A stretch of DNA of 64,000 nt from Collinsella aerofaciens (lineage in GTDB: Bacteria; Actinomycetota; Coriobacteriia; Coriobacteriales; Coriobacteriaceae). Positions 11,861-23,098 of the stretch are shown here, in pieces. The translations under genes were made by a program, and so were the position numbers. The DNA is taken from NCBI RefSeq assembly GCF_902364355.1, contig NZ_CABJDK010000002.1, positions 62,001 to 126,000 of the forward strand, given 5' to 3'. The notes below the pieces were generated by a model, which saw nothing but the letters and a program-made list of their open reading frames with translations, searched no databases and had not been told where the DNA came from. Within the stretch, counting starts at the first letter, position 1; the number at the start of each line of letters is the position of its first letter.

Positions 11861-12153
11861 ATGAAGATCCTTCTTGTTTGCGCAGCGGGTCGTCTACAAG
11901 CATTCTGATGAAGAAACTCGAGAAATATGCGGAGCAAAACGGCATCGAGCTCGATATCGATGCGGTGGGTATCGGCGAGTATCAGGAGACGTGCGCCAAT
12001 TATGACGTGCTGCTCTTGGGGCCGCAGGTGTCCTACCAGCTCAACACCGTCAAGCAGGGGAGCGGTAAGCCGACCGCGGTCATCCCCGCACAGGACTACG
12101 GCATGGGCAACGCCGCCAACGTGCTGGCACTCGCCCAGTCGCTGTTGGGTTAG
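11861..12153 (+). pseudogene. PTS lactose/cellobiose-family EIIB component, frameshifted
   Basis: From ATG 11861 (behind GCGAAGGGA) the frame encodes MKILLVCAAG, the start of a CelA/ChbB-type EIIB with its phospho-cysteine C7, then runs into TGA at 11906-11908. From 11890 the -1 frame continues as SSTSILMKKLEKYAEQNG to the normal C terminus (stop 12151-12153). Joined at GGT/TCG, the two parts give a continuous ~98-residue EIIB with the expected C-x-x-G-x-S-T-S loop, so one base appears to be missing at 11888-11892. The alternative GTG at 11824 in the second frame lacks a binding site and would lose the catalytic cysteine. Either a real recent mutation disabling the transporter, or a base-call error; the rest of the gene shows no decay. 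Confidence 0.85.
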
Positions 12154-12162
12154 GAGGCAACC

Positions 12163-14968
<2,806 letters not shown>

Positions 14969-14984
14969 CCCTTGCAAGCCTGCT

Positions 14985-15018
14985 GCCCCCGTGGCCCGTT
15001 TCGGCCGCGGGGGCTTTT
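14985..15018 (+). terminator. Terminator of the beta-glucoside operon
   Basis: GCCCCCGTGGCC (14985-14996) pairs with GGCCGCGGGGGC (15003-15014) with one mismatch, followed by TTTT. Confidence 0.92.
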
Positions 15019-15059
15019 GCTATTTACCTAGTCCCCGATGAGACCCTCATTCTGTGGGT

Positions 15060-15178
15060 AGTCATTGGGGACGTTCTTAAAAGACTAGTCATTTAAGTCT
15101 GTCCCCAATGACTGCGGAAACCCGGCACTTGGGGACGTTCCTTTTCTGCTGGCAGCTTGGAACAGTCCTTAAAGCCCG
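15060..15178. repeat. CTTGGGGAC-family repeat cluster, second site
   Basis: AGTCATTGGGGAC (15060-15072) and GTCCCCAATGACT (15101-15113) form a 54-bp palindromic unit with GACTAGTC between. Then come GGCACTTGGGGACGTTCCTT and CTGGCAGCTTGGAACAGTCC, as at 9170-9215. Confidence 0.75.
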
Positions 15179-15190
15179 CATCAATCAACT

Positions 15191-15363
15191 GCGGAAAGCG
15201 CATCCCAGAATGAGCGTCCAACATGGGACATAGTTTCCCTTGAGGGCCTCAACCGGAAAATGCATCCCGGAATGTTGCCGGAAAGTGGAACGTAGTTTCC
15301 CAAACGGGCCGCTAACGGAAAGTGCATCCCGCTATTGAGCTCCAAAATGGGATGCGCTTTCCG
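15191..15363. repeat. Three tandem palindromic units with exact 62-bp period
   Basis: CGGAAA..GCATCCC begins at 15192, 15254 and 15316. Each unit closes with a partly complementary block (GGGACATAGTTTCCC; GGAACGTAGTTTCCC; GGGATGCGCTTTCCG). The last block is the exact complement of the first unit's opening block. No coding potential is visible. Confidence 0.8.
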
Positions 15364-15390
15364 TGTCGGCAGTTCCGGGCAGCCTGGGAC

Positions 15391-15420
15391 CACTCATTTA
15401 AGTCTGTCCCCAATGAGTGC
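15391..15420. repeat. Isolated copy of the ATTTAAGTCTGTCCCCAAT palindrome
   Basis: CACTCATT and AATGAGTG close a 29-bp hairpin. The core TCATTTAAGTCTGTCCCCAA is shared with 9274-9293 and 15089-15108. The terminal bases changed together (ACTC...GAGT), as expected for a maintained stem. Confidence 0.7.
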
Positions 15421-15427
15421 CCAATGA

Positions 15428-16462
15428 CTAGTAGTAGGCCCACATGGCTTCGACTTCGTTGAGGACCTCTACAACGCCCCAGCGGCGGGCGCTGCGGCTG
15501 GCCGAGTTGGGATCGAAGACTTCAATCTGGTCGGCGTCGTCAATACCGTAAAGTACAATGTAGTGGCCTACGTTAGTAAACGTGCCCGGCCGAACGGCGG
15601 CGATGACGGGCGCTCCCGAACGCAGCGCCTGAGTCATCGAGTCGCGATCGTTATGGAGTTCCGTTCCGTTAAGTCCCAACTGCCACGCCCCGCTCGTCAT
15701 AAACGACCATTCGGTTGCACCGGTGGGGGCGTAATTGCCCGCCTCAGAAAGCGCGCACATATCGACGGGGGTCATATCGGTGCGTCCCGTCTTAAAGATA
15801 TAGACCATGGTGAGGCACGTAGGCCCGCAGGCATTTTGGCGGATGGTGCCGCCGGCGTAAGGCAGCTCCGACCACGCAGGGTCGATCTGATAGATATGGG
15901 GCATCGTGCCGGCTTGCCATTGCGAGCGCGGGGTCGAAAAGGCGAAAGAATAACCGGGCGCGACGGGGGCCTTGAGCAGTTTGTCCTCGGCGGTGGGCTC
16001 GAGACCGGCCGAGCCGTGGGACATACAGGAGCTCATAAGCACAAAGACCAGACAGGTGAGGATAGAGCACAGCGCGAGGCGAAGCCGACGAGCCGGCAGG
16101 GCGGGGGCATTCGCGTGCGATGTCGAGCGGTAAGGCTTGCCGTCGCGTCCGCCTTGGGGAAGCGAAAAGAAGCGGTTGATATGGATGCCGGGCTGACGTG
16201 CGCCGTTGCGGCGCAGTTGCGGAACCTCGGCCTGGCGCTGTCGAGTGCGCGCGCCCAAGCGGCTGTCTTGCTGTGCGCTTGGGCCCGTGCTAGGACGGCC
16301 ACTCTGCCGTGTTCTGCTTGTCTGCTGCCGAGACGAAGGCCTGGGTTGCTCTTGAGGGCGTTGCGGATTGCTGCTCGTGGCACTTCTGGGCGTCGGCGTG
16401 GTACGGCCAGCAAGGCGAACGCTTTGTCGCCGTTGATCACCGTCGTTGTATCCGTATGCCAT
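15428..16462 (-). CDS. Membrane-anchored C39-like (papain-fold) cysteine peptidase
   Basis: 344 residues. The first ~125 are highly basic and rich in Arg, Gln, Ser, Thr and Pro, probably disordered and cytoplasmic. One hydrophobic segment (about 127-147) follows, then an extracytoplasmic Peptidase_C39_2-type domain. Catalytic residues visible: C212 in NACGPTC, H300 in GHYIVLYG, and D317 in FDPNS. Peptidases of this kind process peptides or the cell wall; the substrate is unknown. Start ATG 16462. No neighbouring bacteriocin or ABC transporter gene supports a peptide-export role, so the gene appears to stand alone. It ends next to a palindromic repeat that may terminate it. Confidence 0.8.
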   Translation of the reverse strand: MAYGYNDGDQRRQSVRLAGRTTPTPRSATSSNPQRPQEQPRPSSRQQTSRTRQSGRPSTGPSAQQDSRLGARTRQRQAEVPQLRRNGARQPGIHINRFFSLPQGGRDGKPYRSTSHANAPALPARRLRLALCSILTCLVFVLMSSCMSHGSAGLEPTAEDKLLKAPVAPGYSFAFSTPRSQWQAGTMPHIYQIDPAWSELPYAGGTIRQNACGPTCLTMVYIFKTGRTDMTPVDMCALSEAGNYAPTGATEWSFMTSGAWQLGLNGTELHNDRDSMTQALRSGAPVIAAVRPGTFTNVGHYIVLYGIDDADQIEVFDPNSASRSARRWGVVEVLNEVEAMWAYY

Positions 16463-16822
16463 TCGTACCGCCTTGTCTCATGTATAACCTGTCTATCCTA
16501 CAAAAAAGATGTGCAACAAATGGGTCTGCGCGTCAAAAGCTCGGTAAACGGTACGAAAGGCGCAAAACGCACAGCCTCAAAAACATCTCTCTATGCGCCC
16601 GATGAGCGTACGCCCGTTGGGCGGGCGGCAACAATGAGCGGCAAACCGTGCCGTTCGTCCCAAAAACGGTGCCGCTCGTTTTGCAGTTCTGCCTTCGGTC
16701 GAGCTGCGAGCGGCGCTGCTGCGCCAAGGCCGTATCTTAAAGCCATGGAATAAAAGCGCGCGGCAAAACGGACCGCGCAAGGGGTGACGCCAGGGGGCGT
16801 CAAAAAGGAAAGGAGGGGAACA
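16463..16822. other. Intergenic region between divergent peptidase and permease genes
   Basis: 360 nt with no supported gene. It should hold both promoters. A near-repeat is visible: GTGCCGTTCGTCCC (about 16649) and GTGCCGCTCGTTTT (about 16670). No clear -35/-10 pair was identified. Confidence 0.4.
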
Positions 16823-18274
16823 ATGGCGGACAAGAACGCAGAAGTTGCAGTCGAGGACAACGGCGGCATGAAGAAAACGCTTTCGCTCTGGAACTTCTTC
16901 ACCATCGGTTTCGGTGCCATCATCGGTACCGGTTGGGTTCTGCAGGTCGGCGACTGGATGGTCGTGGGCGGCGGTCCCGTTCCCGCTATGATCGCATTCC
17001 TCTTGGGTGCAATCTTCCTCGTGCCCGTCGGAGCTGTTTTCGGTGAGCTCACGGCTGCTATCCCCATCTCGGGCGGCATCGTCGAGTATGTCGATCGTAG
17101 CTTTGGCCGTACGATGAGCTACATCACCGGCTGGCTCCTGGCCCTGGGCAACGGCATCCTGTGCCCGTGGGAGGCCATCGCCATCTCGACCCTCGTGTCC
17201 GAGATGTTCGGCAGCCTGCCCGGCCTTGAGTGGCTGCGCGCCGTCAAGCTCTACACCATCCTGGGCGCCGACGTTTACCTGTTCCCGACGCTAATCGCGC
17301 TCGGCTTTGCAACCTACGTCATCTTCCTCAACTTCCGCGGTGCCAGCTCGGCCGCCAAGCTGCAGGCCTTCCTGACCAAGGCCCTGCTCTGCGGCATGCT
17401 GCTCGCCATGGGCGTCTCGCTGTTCACCGGCTCGCCGGACAACGCCATGCCCGTGTTCTCCCAGGTCACCGGTGCTGGCGGCGGCAAGCCCGCTACCGAG
17501 GGCACCAGCCTGTTCGCAGGCATCGTTTCGGTCCTGGTTCTGACCCCGTTCTTCTACGCCGGCTTCGACACCATTCCTCAGCAGGCTGAGGAAGCAGCCG
17601 AGGGCCTCAACTGGAACAAGTTCGGTAAGATCATCTCCTTGGCTCTGCTGGCCGCCGGCGGCTTCTACATGGTCTGCATCTACTCGTTCGGCACCATCCT
17701 CGACTGGCATGAGTTTGTTAAGAGCCCGGTTCCCGCGCTTGCCTGCCTCAAGGGCATCAACATGCTCCTGTACCTGGCCATGCTCGTCATCGCCACGCTT
17801 GGACCCATGGGCCCGATGAACTCCTTCTACGGCGCCACGAGCCGCATCATGCTCGCCATGGGCCGCAAGGGTCAGCTGCCCGAGAAGTTCGCCGAGGTCG
17901 ATCCCAAGTCCGGCGCTCCCAAGCTCGCCTGCGTCGTTCTGGGCGTCATCACCGTCGTCGGTCCGTTCCTGGGCAAGAACATGCTCATCCCTCTGACCAA
18001 CGTGTCGGCCCTCGCCTTCATCTTCTCCTGCGGCATGGTCGCCCTCGCTTGCCTGCGTATGCGCTTCACCGAGCCCGACCTGCCTCGTCCCTACGAGGTG
18101 CCCGGCGGCAAGTTTGGCATCAGCCTCGCTATCGTTGCCTGCGGCACCATCATTGGCCTGCTCGTGATCCCGTTCTCTCCCGCCTCCCTCAACATGGTGG
18201 AGTGGAGCATCGTGATCGGCTGGCTGGCTGTTGGCCTGGCCCTCATGGCCTTCACCAATTCCCGCAAAAAATAA
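16823..18274 (+). CDS. APC-superfamily amino acid permease
   Basis: 483 residues with about twelve hydrophobic segments. The N-terminal FFTIGFGAIIGTGWVLQVG matches the conserved TM1 of APC transporters, with its unwound Gly-rich substrate site. A second family landmark is FFYAGFDTIPQQAEE in the TM6/loop region. Start: ATG 16823 behind a very strong AAAGGAAAGGAGGGG; a more upstream GTG has no such site. The gene is 131 nt upstream of an amidohydrolase in the same direction, with a hairpin between them, so the pair may import and then hydrolyse an amino-acid derivative. Substrate not predictable from sequence alone. Confidence 0.92.
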   Translation: MADKNAEVAVEDNGGMKKTLSLWNFFTIGFGAIIGTGWVLQVGDWMVVGGGPVPAMIAFLLGAIFLVPVGAVFGELTAAIPISGGIVEYVDRSFGRTMSYITGWLLALGNGILCPWEAIAISTLVSEMFGSLPGLEWLRAVKLYTILGADVYLFPTLIALGFATYVIFLNFRGASSAAKLQAFLTKALLCGMLLAMGVSLFTGSPDNAMPVFSQVTGAGGGKPATEGTSLFAGIVSVLVLTPFFYAGFDTIPQQAEEAAEGLNWNKFGKIISLALLAAGGFYMVCIYSFGTILDWHEFVKSPVPALACLKGINMLLYLAMLVIATLGPMGPMNSFYGATSRIMLAMGRKGQLPEKFAEVDPKSGAPKLACVVLGVITVVGPFLGKNMLIPLTNVSALAFIFSCGMVALACLRMRFTEPDLPRPYEVPGGKFGISLAIVACGTIIGLLVIPFSPASLNMVEWSIVIGWLAVGLALMAFTNSRKK

Positions 18275-18295
18275 CGCCTAGCCGGGGCGGATCGG

Positions 18296-18322
18296 GTGCG
18301 CGGGGCCCTCTCTCCCGCGCAC
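18296..18322 (+). terminator. Hairpin between permease and amidohydrolase genes
   Basis: GTGCGCGGG (18296-18304) pairs with CCCGCGCAC (18314-18322). No T-run follows, so it may be a partial terminator or an mRNA-stabilising stem rather than a full stop. Confidence 0.55.
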
Positions 18323-18405
18323 CGAACCCGGCACCACTTGGGTAGTTTTGTGAGGCCTTAACCCAACGCGGCCTCGCCCACTATATGGATCCATAAGGAG
18401 GAACC

Positions 18406-19683
18406 ATGTCCACTAAGTATGCAATCGTTGGCGGCAAGCTCATCGACGGTACCGGTGCCGAGCCGGTCGAGAACTCCCTCGTTCTCGTCGACGACAATGG
18501 CAAGATCGAGTACGCCGGTGTCATGCAGGACCTTCCCGAGGGCGTTGAGGTTATCGACGCCGCCGGCAAGACCGTCCTTCCCGGCCTGATCGACACCCAC
18601 CTGCACTTCTCGGGCAACCTGACCGACGATGACACCGACTGGGTCATGCAGCCGCTCCTCGAGAAGCAGGCCGTCGCCGTCAAGCAGGCCTACGACTGCC
18701 TCACCCACGGTCTCACCACCGTCTGCGAGATCGGTCGCTTTGGTATCCAGATCCGCGACTGCATCGACAAGGGCGTCTTCAAGGGCCCGCGCGTTCTGGC
18801 AACCGGCCTTGGCTTCTGCCGCGTTGCCGGCCACGGCGACTCCCACCACTGCAGCCAGGAGCTCAACAAGGAATCGCACCCCTGGGGCGATCAGGTCGAC
18901 GGTCCTTGGGATCTGCGTAAGGCCGTCCGTCGTCGCCTGCGCGAGAACCCCGATGCCATCAAGATCTGGGCTACCGGTGGCGGCATCTGGCGCTGGGACT
19001 CCGGCCGCGACCAGCACTACTGCTCCGAGGAGATCCAGGCCGTGGTCGAAGAGGCAAAGATGGTCGGCATCCCCGTGTGGAGCCACTGCTACAACAACCA
19101 CGCCGCTGCCTACGATTCCGTTCGCTTTGGCTGCGAGCAGTTGATTCACGGCTTCGATATCGATGAGCGCACCATGGACCTCATGGCCGAGCAGGGCACC
19201 TTCTTCACCCCGACGATCGCCTTCCTGCCCACTTGGTACGCCACCTATCCGCCCGTCTACGTCCCCGAGCTGCACGACAAGTACGAGGGCACCCTGGTCG
19301 AGAAGGAGCTGCAGCGCAACTACGACTGCCTGCGCGAGGCCAAGAAGCGCGGCGTCGTCATGACGATCGGCTCCGACTCCTTCTCCTTCGTCACCCCGTA
19401 CGGCACCTGCTCTATCGAGGAGATGTACGAGTTCGTCGACAAGATCGGCTTCACCCCGGTCGAGACCATCACCTGCGCCACCCTCAACGGTGCCAAGATG
19501 TGCCACATCGAGGACGAGACCGGTTCCATCGAGGCCGGCAAGTGCGCCGACCTGCTGGTCGTCAACGGTGACGTCGCCGCCGACATCCACGTGCTCAACA
19601 CCGACAACATGGACGTCATCATGAAGGACGGCTGGATTGTCGAGGCTGGCACCTTCGGCGAGGCAAACAAGTACAGCGCCTAA
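18406..19683 (+). CDS. Metal-dependent amidohydrolase (imidazolonepropionase/prolidase-like)
   Basis: 425 residues of the amidohydrolase superfamily (TIM barrel plus small beta domain). Metal ligands: H65 and H67 in GLIDTHLHF, later histidines in SHCYNNH and LIHGFD, and the catalytic aspartate in TIGSDS. The C-terminal ...AGKCADLLVVNGDV is the usual closing strand of the composite domain. Related enzymes hydrolyse cyclic imides, dipeptides such as Xaa-Pro, or other amides; the exact substrate cannot be read from the sequence. RBS AAGGAGGAA and ATG 18406. Probably functions with the preceding permease. Cytoplasmic, no signal peptide. Confidence 0.9.
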   Translation: MSTKYAIVGGKLIDGTGAEPVENSLVLVDDNGKIEYAGVMQDLPEGVEVIDAAGKTVLPGLIDTHLHFSGNLTDDDTDWVMQPLLEKQAVAVKQAYDCLTHGLTTVCEIGRFGIQIRDCIDKGVFKGPRVLATGLGFCRVAGHGDSHHCSQELNKESHPWGDQVDGPWDLRKAVRRRLRENPDAIKIWATGGGIWRWDSGRDQHYCSEEIQAVVEEAKMVGIPVWSHCYNNHAAAYDSVRFGCEQLIHGFDIDERTMDLMAEQGTFFTPTIAFLPTWYATYPPVYVPELHDKYEGTLVEKELQRNYDCLREAKKRGVVMTIGSDSFSFVTPYGTCSIEEMYEFVDKIGFTPVETITCATLNGAKMCHIEDETGSIEAGKCADLLVVNGDVAADIHVLNTDNMDVIMKDGWIVEAGTFGEANKYSA

Positions 19684-19740
19684 GCTACCGTTCATCGATG
19701 GCTTGATGTAAAACACAGTATTTGATTGCATAATGCAATG

Positions 19741-19768
19741 GAGAGGGTCGCTTGCGGCCCTCTTTATT
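19741..19768 (+). terminator. Terminator after the amidohydrolase
   Basis: AGAGGGTCG (19742-19750), loop CTTG, CGGCCCTCT (19755-19763), then TTTATT. Its position argues against any histidine-kinase start upstream of it. Confidence 0.8.
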
Positions 19769-19801
19769 GCTATGGGGTGCGTCAGTAAGAAGGAGATGAC
19801 G

Positions 19802-21187
19802 GTGGATCTCAATAGGGTGATTCTGGGCAAGAGCTACAACTCTACCAAGGTCTTTCGTACCGCTCAGCATGTGGTTCAAGCCATCTTGCTCGGTATTGTC
19901 GTTCCGCTGCTTATCCTGCTGCTCATCTGGGATCTAACCGATAATCCCAATCCTGTTCCGGCCGTTGTCGTCATTGCCGGCTTGGTCATGCTGTGCTTCT
20001 TCTTCTCGTACGTCTTTGTCGTTCCCGACGACCTCACATCGAGCGCAACCGACCGCACGCTCGCCATCGCGTCGAAAATATTCGCCTACACGTCGCGCGG
20101 CCTTACGCCCGAAGCTGCCCTGGGTGCCTCTAAGATCATCCTGTCCGAAACTATCGCCTCTGCCATCTGCTTTACCGACGGCAAGCAGGTGTTGGCAAGC
20201 TGGGGTGAGGACTCGGCAAAATGCCCCGCGGGCACCCCGGTGGTACTGCGGACTACGCTCAACGTGATCAACAGCGGTGAGCAAAGCGTTTTCTCGCGCG
20301 ATGCCTCGACCGAGACAGGTGGCTACTTTCCGCGCCTGCGCGCCGGTATTGTCGCACCGCTTACTGTGCGCGGGCATTGCGTGGGCACGCTCGAGCTGTA
20401 TTATCCCCGTCTGAGCAGCATCGATATGCGCCAGACGGCGCTTGCCTCGGGCTTTGCCGACCTCATTTCCACGCAGCTTGCGAGCTTTGAGCTCGAGCGC
20501 CAGGACGAGCTTACGGCCCGCGTGGAGCTGCGCGCCTTGCAATCGCAGGTCGATCCTCATTTTCTGTTTAACACCATCAGCACCATTGTGTCGCTCGTAC
20601 GTACCGAGCCGGACAAGGCCAGGTCGCTGCTCATCGACTTTTCCAATTACTACCGTCAGACGCTTTCTGATTCCGATACCCTCACAACGCTCGAGCACGA
20701 GGTGGAACAGGGCACTCGCTATATCAATCTTATGCAGGCTCGTTATGGCGACGGCCGTCTGCGCGTCTCGGTCGATATCGACTTTGAGGTGCGCGATTGC
20801 ATGGTGCCGCCGTTTATCTTGCAGCCGTTGCTCGAAAACTGCATCAAGCACGCGCAGCGCGAGACCGAGCCGCTTTCTATTCATGTTAGGGCTTTCGAGA
20901 CCGATGACGGTTTGGAGATCATCGTCGAGGATGACGGCATCGGTATGAGCGAAGAGGTCTGCGCGCATCTGTTTGAGCAACATCGCCGAGAGGAGCCCGA
21001 GAGCATTACCGCCGACGGCTCCGTCAAGCGAGGTTGCGGCCTGGCGCTCTTCAACGTGCTTCAGCGCATCCATTTCTTTTACGGAGAAGATTCCGGCATG
21101 CGCGTGAAGTCCCAGGAGGGCGTGGGAACGCAGGTCATCGTCGAGCTGAACGGCGAGCCGCATGAGCCGGCGCCGTTGACGGCGTAG
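19802..21187 (+). CDS. LytS-type sensor histidine kinase (first system)
   Basis: 461 residues from GTG 19802. Two N-terminal hydrophobic segments (about 25-75) anchor it in the membrane. A GAF-like sensor region (about 80-230) follows, then a His_kinase domain (PF06580 type) with the phospho-acceptor H254 in DPHFLFN, and an ATPase domain with N-box ENCIKHAQ and G-box DDGIGM. Start choice: AAGGAG (19790-19795) is well spaced from GTG 19802 but directly abuts the ATG at 19796. It is followed 38 nt later by a LytTR response regulator. Such pairs sense envelope or metabolite signals. A close paralogous pair lies at 25714-27846. Confidence 0.92.
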   Translation: MDLNRVILGKSYNSTKVFRTAQHVVQAILLGIVVPLLILLLIWDLTDNPNPVPAVVVIAGLVMLCFFFSYVFVVPDDLTSSATDRTLAIASKIFAYTSRGLTPEAALGASKIILSETIASAICFTDGKQVLASWGEDSAKCPAGTPVVLRTTLNVINSGEQSVFSRDASTETGGYFPRLRAGIVAPLTVRGHCVGTLELYYPRLSSIDMRQTALASGFADLISTQLASFELERQDELTARVELRALQSQVDPHFLFNTISTIVSLVRTEPDKARSLLIDFSNYYRQTLSDSDTLTTLEHEVEQGTRYINLMQARYGDGRLRVSVDIDFEVRDCMVPPFILQPLLENCIKHAQRETEPLSIHVRAFETDDGLEIIVEDDGIGMSEEVCAHLFEQHRREEPESITADGSVKRGCGLALFNVLQRIHFFYGEDSGMRVKSQEGVGTQVIVELNGEPHEPAPLTA

Positions 21188-21225
21188 CACGCGGTTGGAT
21201 TGAGAGAAAAAGAGGGGAAGCACAT

Positions 21226-21960
21226 ATGTCCGAAGGCTGGAACATCTTGGTGGTTGATGACGAGCCCCCAATTAGGGCTGAACTACGCTATCTGTTGGAA
21301 AAGGATACGCGTGTGGGCCAGATTGCCGAGGCGGGCAATGTCACCGAAGCCGTAGAGTCGATTCTGTCGAACAAGCCCGACGTGTTGTTTTTAGACATTA
21401 CCATGCCCGGTCGCTCGGGAATTGAGCTTGCCGAGACGCTGCAGAACCTAAAGACGCCGCCGGTCGTGGTGTTTGTGACGGCGTTTGCCGAGTATGCGGC
21501 TGATGCCTATAACCTCGATGCCGTCGATTATGTCGTCAAGCCGGTTGAGGACGCACGCCTGTCAAAGGCACTCGACAAGATCGAGGCGGCCTTGGGTGTC
21601 CGTCGTGTTATCCACGCTCCGCGCCAGCCTTTGCGTCTGACGGTGGACCGCGGGGGCAAAAAGGTGTTCATTCCCGCCGCAGACGTCTGCTACTTTGAGG
21701 CGCGCGCCGATTTTTGCAACGCCATCTGCGCCGAGGGAACGTACCTGATCAATGAGTCGATCTCTTCGCTCGAGCGTCGCTTGGATTCCGAGGGCTTTAT
21801 TCGCGTTCATCGCAGCTACCTGGTCAATTTGGAAGACGTGCACAATGTTGAGATTGGCTCCACGGGGTTGATGGAGCTCAGGCTCGACCGCGTGAGCTCG
21901 ACGGTGCCCGTGTCCCGCCGTCGCGCTGCCGAGGTTAAAGCACACTTGGGGCTTGCGTAA
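21226..21960 (+). CDS. LytTR-family response regulator (first system)
   Basis: 244 residues. The receiver domain has the acidic pair in VVDDEPP, phospho-acceptor D57 in LFLDITMPG, and the K of VVKPVED. The C-terminal LytTR DNA-binding domain runs from PLRLTVDRGGKKVFIP to VPVSRRRAAEVKAHLG, with FIRVHRSYLVN as the recognition region. RBS AGAGGGGAAG before ATG 21226. Partner of the LytS-type kinase just upstream; together they regulate transcription of unknown targets. Confidence 0.95.
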   Translation: MSEGWNILVVDDEPPIRAELRYLLEKDTRVGQIAEAGNVTEAVESILSNKPDVLFLDITMPGRSGIELAETLQNLKTPPVVVFVTAFAEYAADAYNLDAVDYVVKPVEDARLSKALDKIEAALGVRRVIHAPRQPLRLTVDRGGKKVFIPAADVCYFEARADFCNAICAEGTYLINESISSLERRLDSEGFIRVHRSYLVNLEDVHNVEIGSTGLMELRLDRVSSTVPVSRRRAAEVKAHLGLA

Positions 21961-22052
21961 GAGGCTTGCGTGTCGTCGTTTACCATCGCAGGTTTGGCAT
22001 GGGCGCGCGGTGGGCATAATGGGTGGCATCGAATGAAATCGAAAGGATCATT

Positions 22053-22997
22053 ATGCCCGCGCTTATCACCCATCATCTGTTTGGCGAGGAAAGCATCGAC
22101 CGTCTTCCGCAGGGCGTCATCACGTCCGATGAAGAGCGCATTGCCTTTATCTTGGGCAACCAAGGCCCCGACCCGTTTTTCTTTCACATTCTGACACCGC
22201 GTGTTTCCGACTGCACGCTGCTGGCGCAGGTCATGCATCGGTCGCGCATGTCTCGCCAGTTCGCGTGCCTGCGCGACGGCGTGTCGCATCTGCTGCCGCG
22301 CGACGCCAGCTTGGGTCGTGCCTTTGCGCTGGGCCTGCTGTCTCATTACGTGCTCGACCGCAACGCCCACCCCTTTGTCTATGAGCAGCAGTTTGGCATC
22401 GTGGAGTCCGATTCAGAGCTTGAGGATTCGAGCAGTCAGGTCCATGCCGTGATCGAGAGCGACCTGGATGTACTGATGCTGCAGCTTAAACGCGATGGCG
22501 CTACGGTTGACGATTACCCGCCGGCGGGCGAGATCGTCACCACCGATCGCATCAATCGCGTGGCCGGCGTGCTGATGAGCTATGTTGCCGGACGCGTGTA
22601 CGGCATTGACATTCCGGCGGGGGAGTACGGTGCTGCCGTTGCCAATATGCAGCGACTTTACCGCGCGATTGAGCCGGCCGGCTCCGCAAAGACGCGCGCG
22701 ATCTCGCTGGTTGAGGGCTTGGTGCACGACTACTCGCTGCTCGACGGCCTTGCCCATCGCGTGACGACGGAGCTGCCCGAGCGCACCGGTAACCTGGGCC
22801 ATCTGACATGGAAGAATCCCTTTACCGACGAGGTCTCGAACGAGAGTTTCCCCGAGGTCTTTGATCGCGCGCTGGTCGATTACGAGTGCACGGTCGCACG
22901 TTTTATCGAGACCGGCGACATGGACGCCGTGACCGGCCACATCAACTACAGCGGTCGCGTGCTCGAAGCCGATGAGGAGTTCGACCGCGAGGAATAG
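22053..22997 (+). CDS. Zinc-dependent phospholipase C-like protein
   Basis: 314 residues. The N-terminal ~170 residues match the zinc-dependent phospholipase C/S1-P1 nuclease fold used by many hypothetical Firmicutes and Actinobacteria proteins: THHLFGE, GNQGPDPFFF, GLLSHYVLDRNAHPFVY and HAVIESDLD supply the His and Asp metal ligands. No signal peptide is seen, unlike secreted clostridial phospholipase C, so an intracellular hydrolase is more likely. Start: ATG 22053 behind GAAAGGATC. The C-terminal half has no domain I recognise. Real substrate unknown. Confidence 0.8.
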   Translation: MPALITHHLFGEESIDRLPQGVITSDEERIAFILGNQGPDPFFFHILTPRVSDCTLLAQVMHRSRMSRQFACLRDGVSHLLPRDASLGRAFALGLLSHYVLDRNAHPFVYEQQFGIVESDSELEDSSSQVHAVIESDLDVLMLQLKRDGATVDDYPPAGEIVTTDRINRVAGVLMSYVAGRVYGIDIPAGEYGAAVANMQRLYRAIEPAGSAKTRAISLVEGLVHDYSLLDGLAHRVTTELPERTGNLGHLTWKNPFTDEVSNESFPEVFDRALVDYECTVARFIETGDMDAVTGHINYSGRVLEADEEFDREE

Positions 22998-23098
22998 GGC
23001 CCGTGAGTGCCCCTTTGCCGAATCCTTACCGGCGGTTCTGGACAATTGGGGTACGATGAACTAACTGCATATCGGGCGAATACGAAGGGTCCCTGTCC

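Noticed and set aside
11824-12153. EIIB translated from GTG 11824 as an intact gene
   Set aside because: This start has no ribosome binding site and the product would lack the catalytic cysteine, whereas the correct N terminus is clearly encoded in another frame from 11861.
18358-19830. 490-codon open frame antisense to the amidohydrolase
   Set aside because: Fully overlaps a well-supported gene with metal-binding motifs; no ribosome site or family match.
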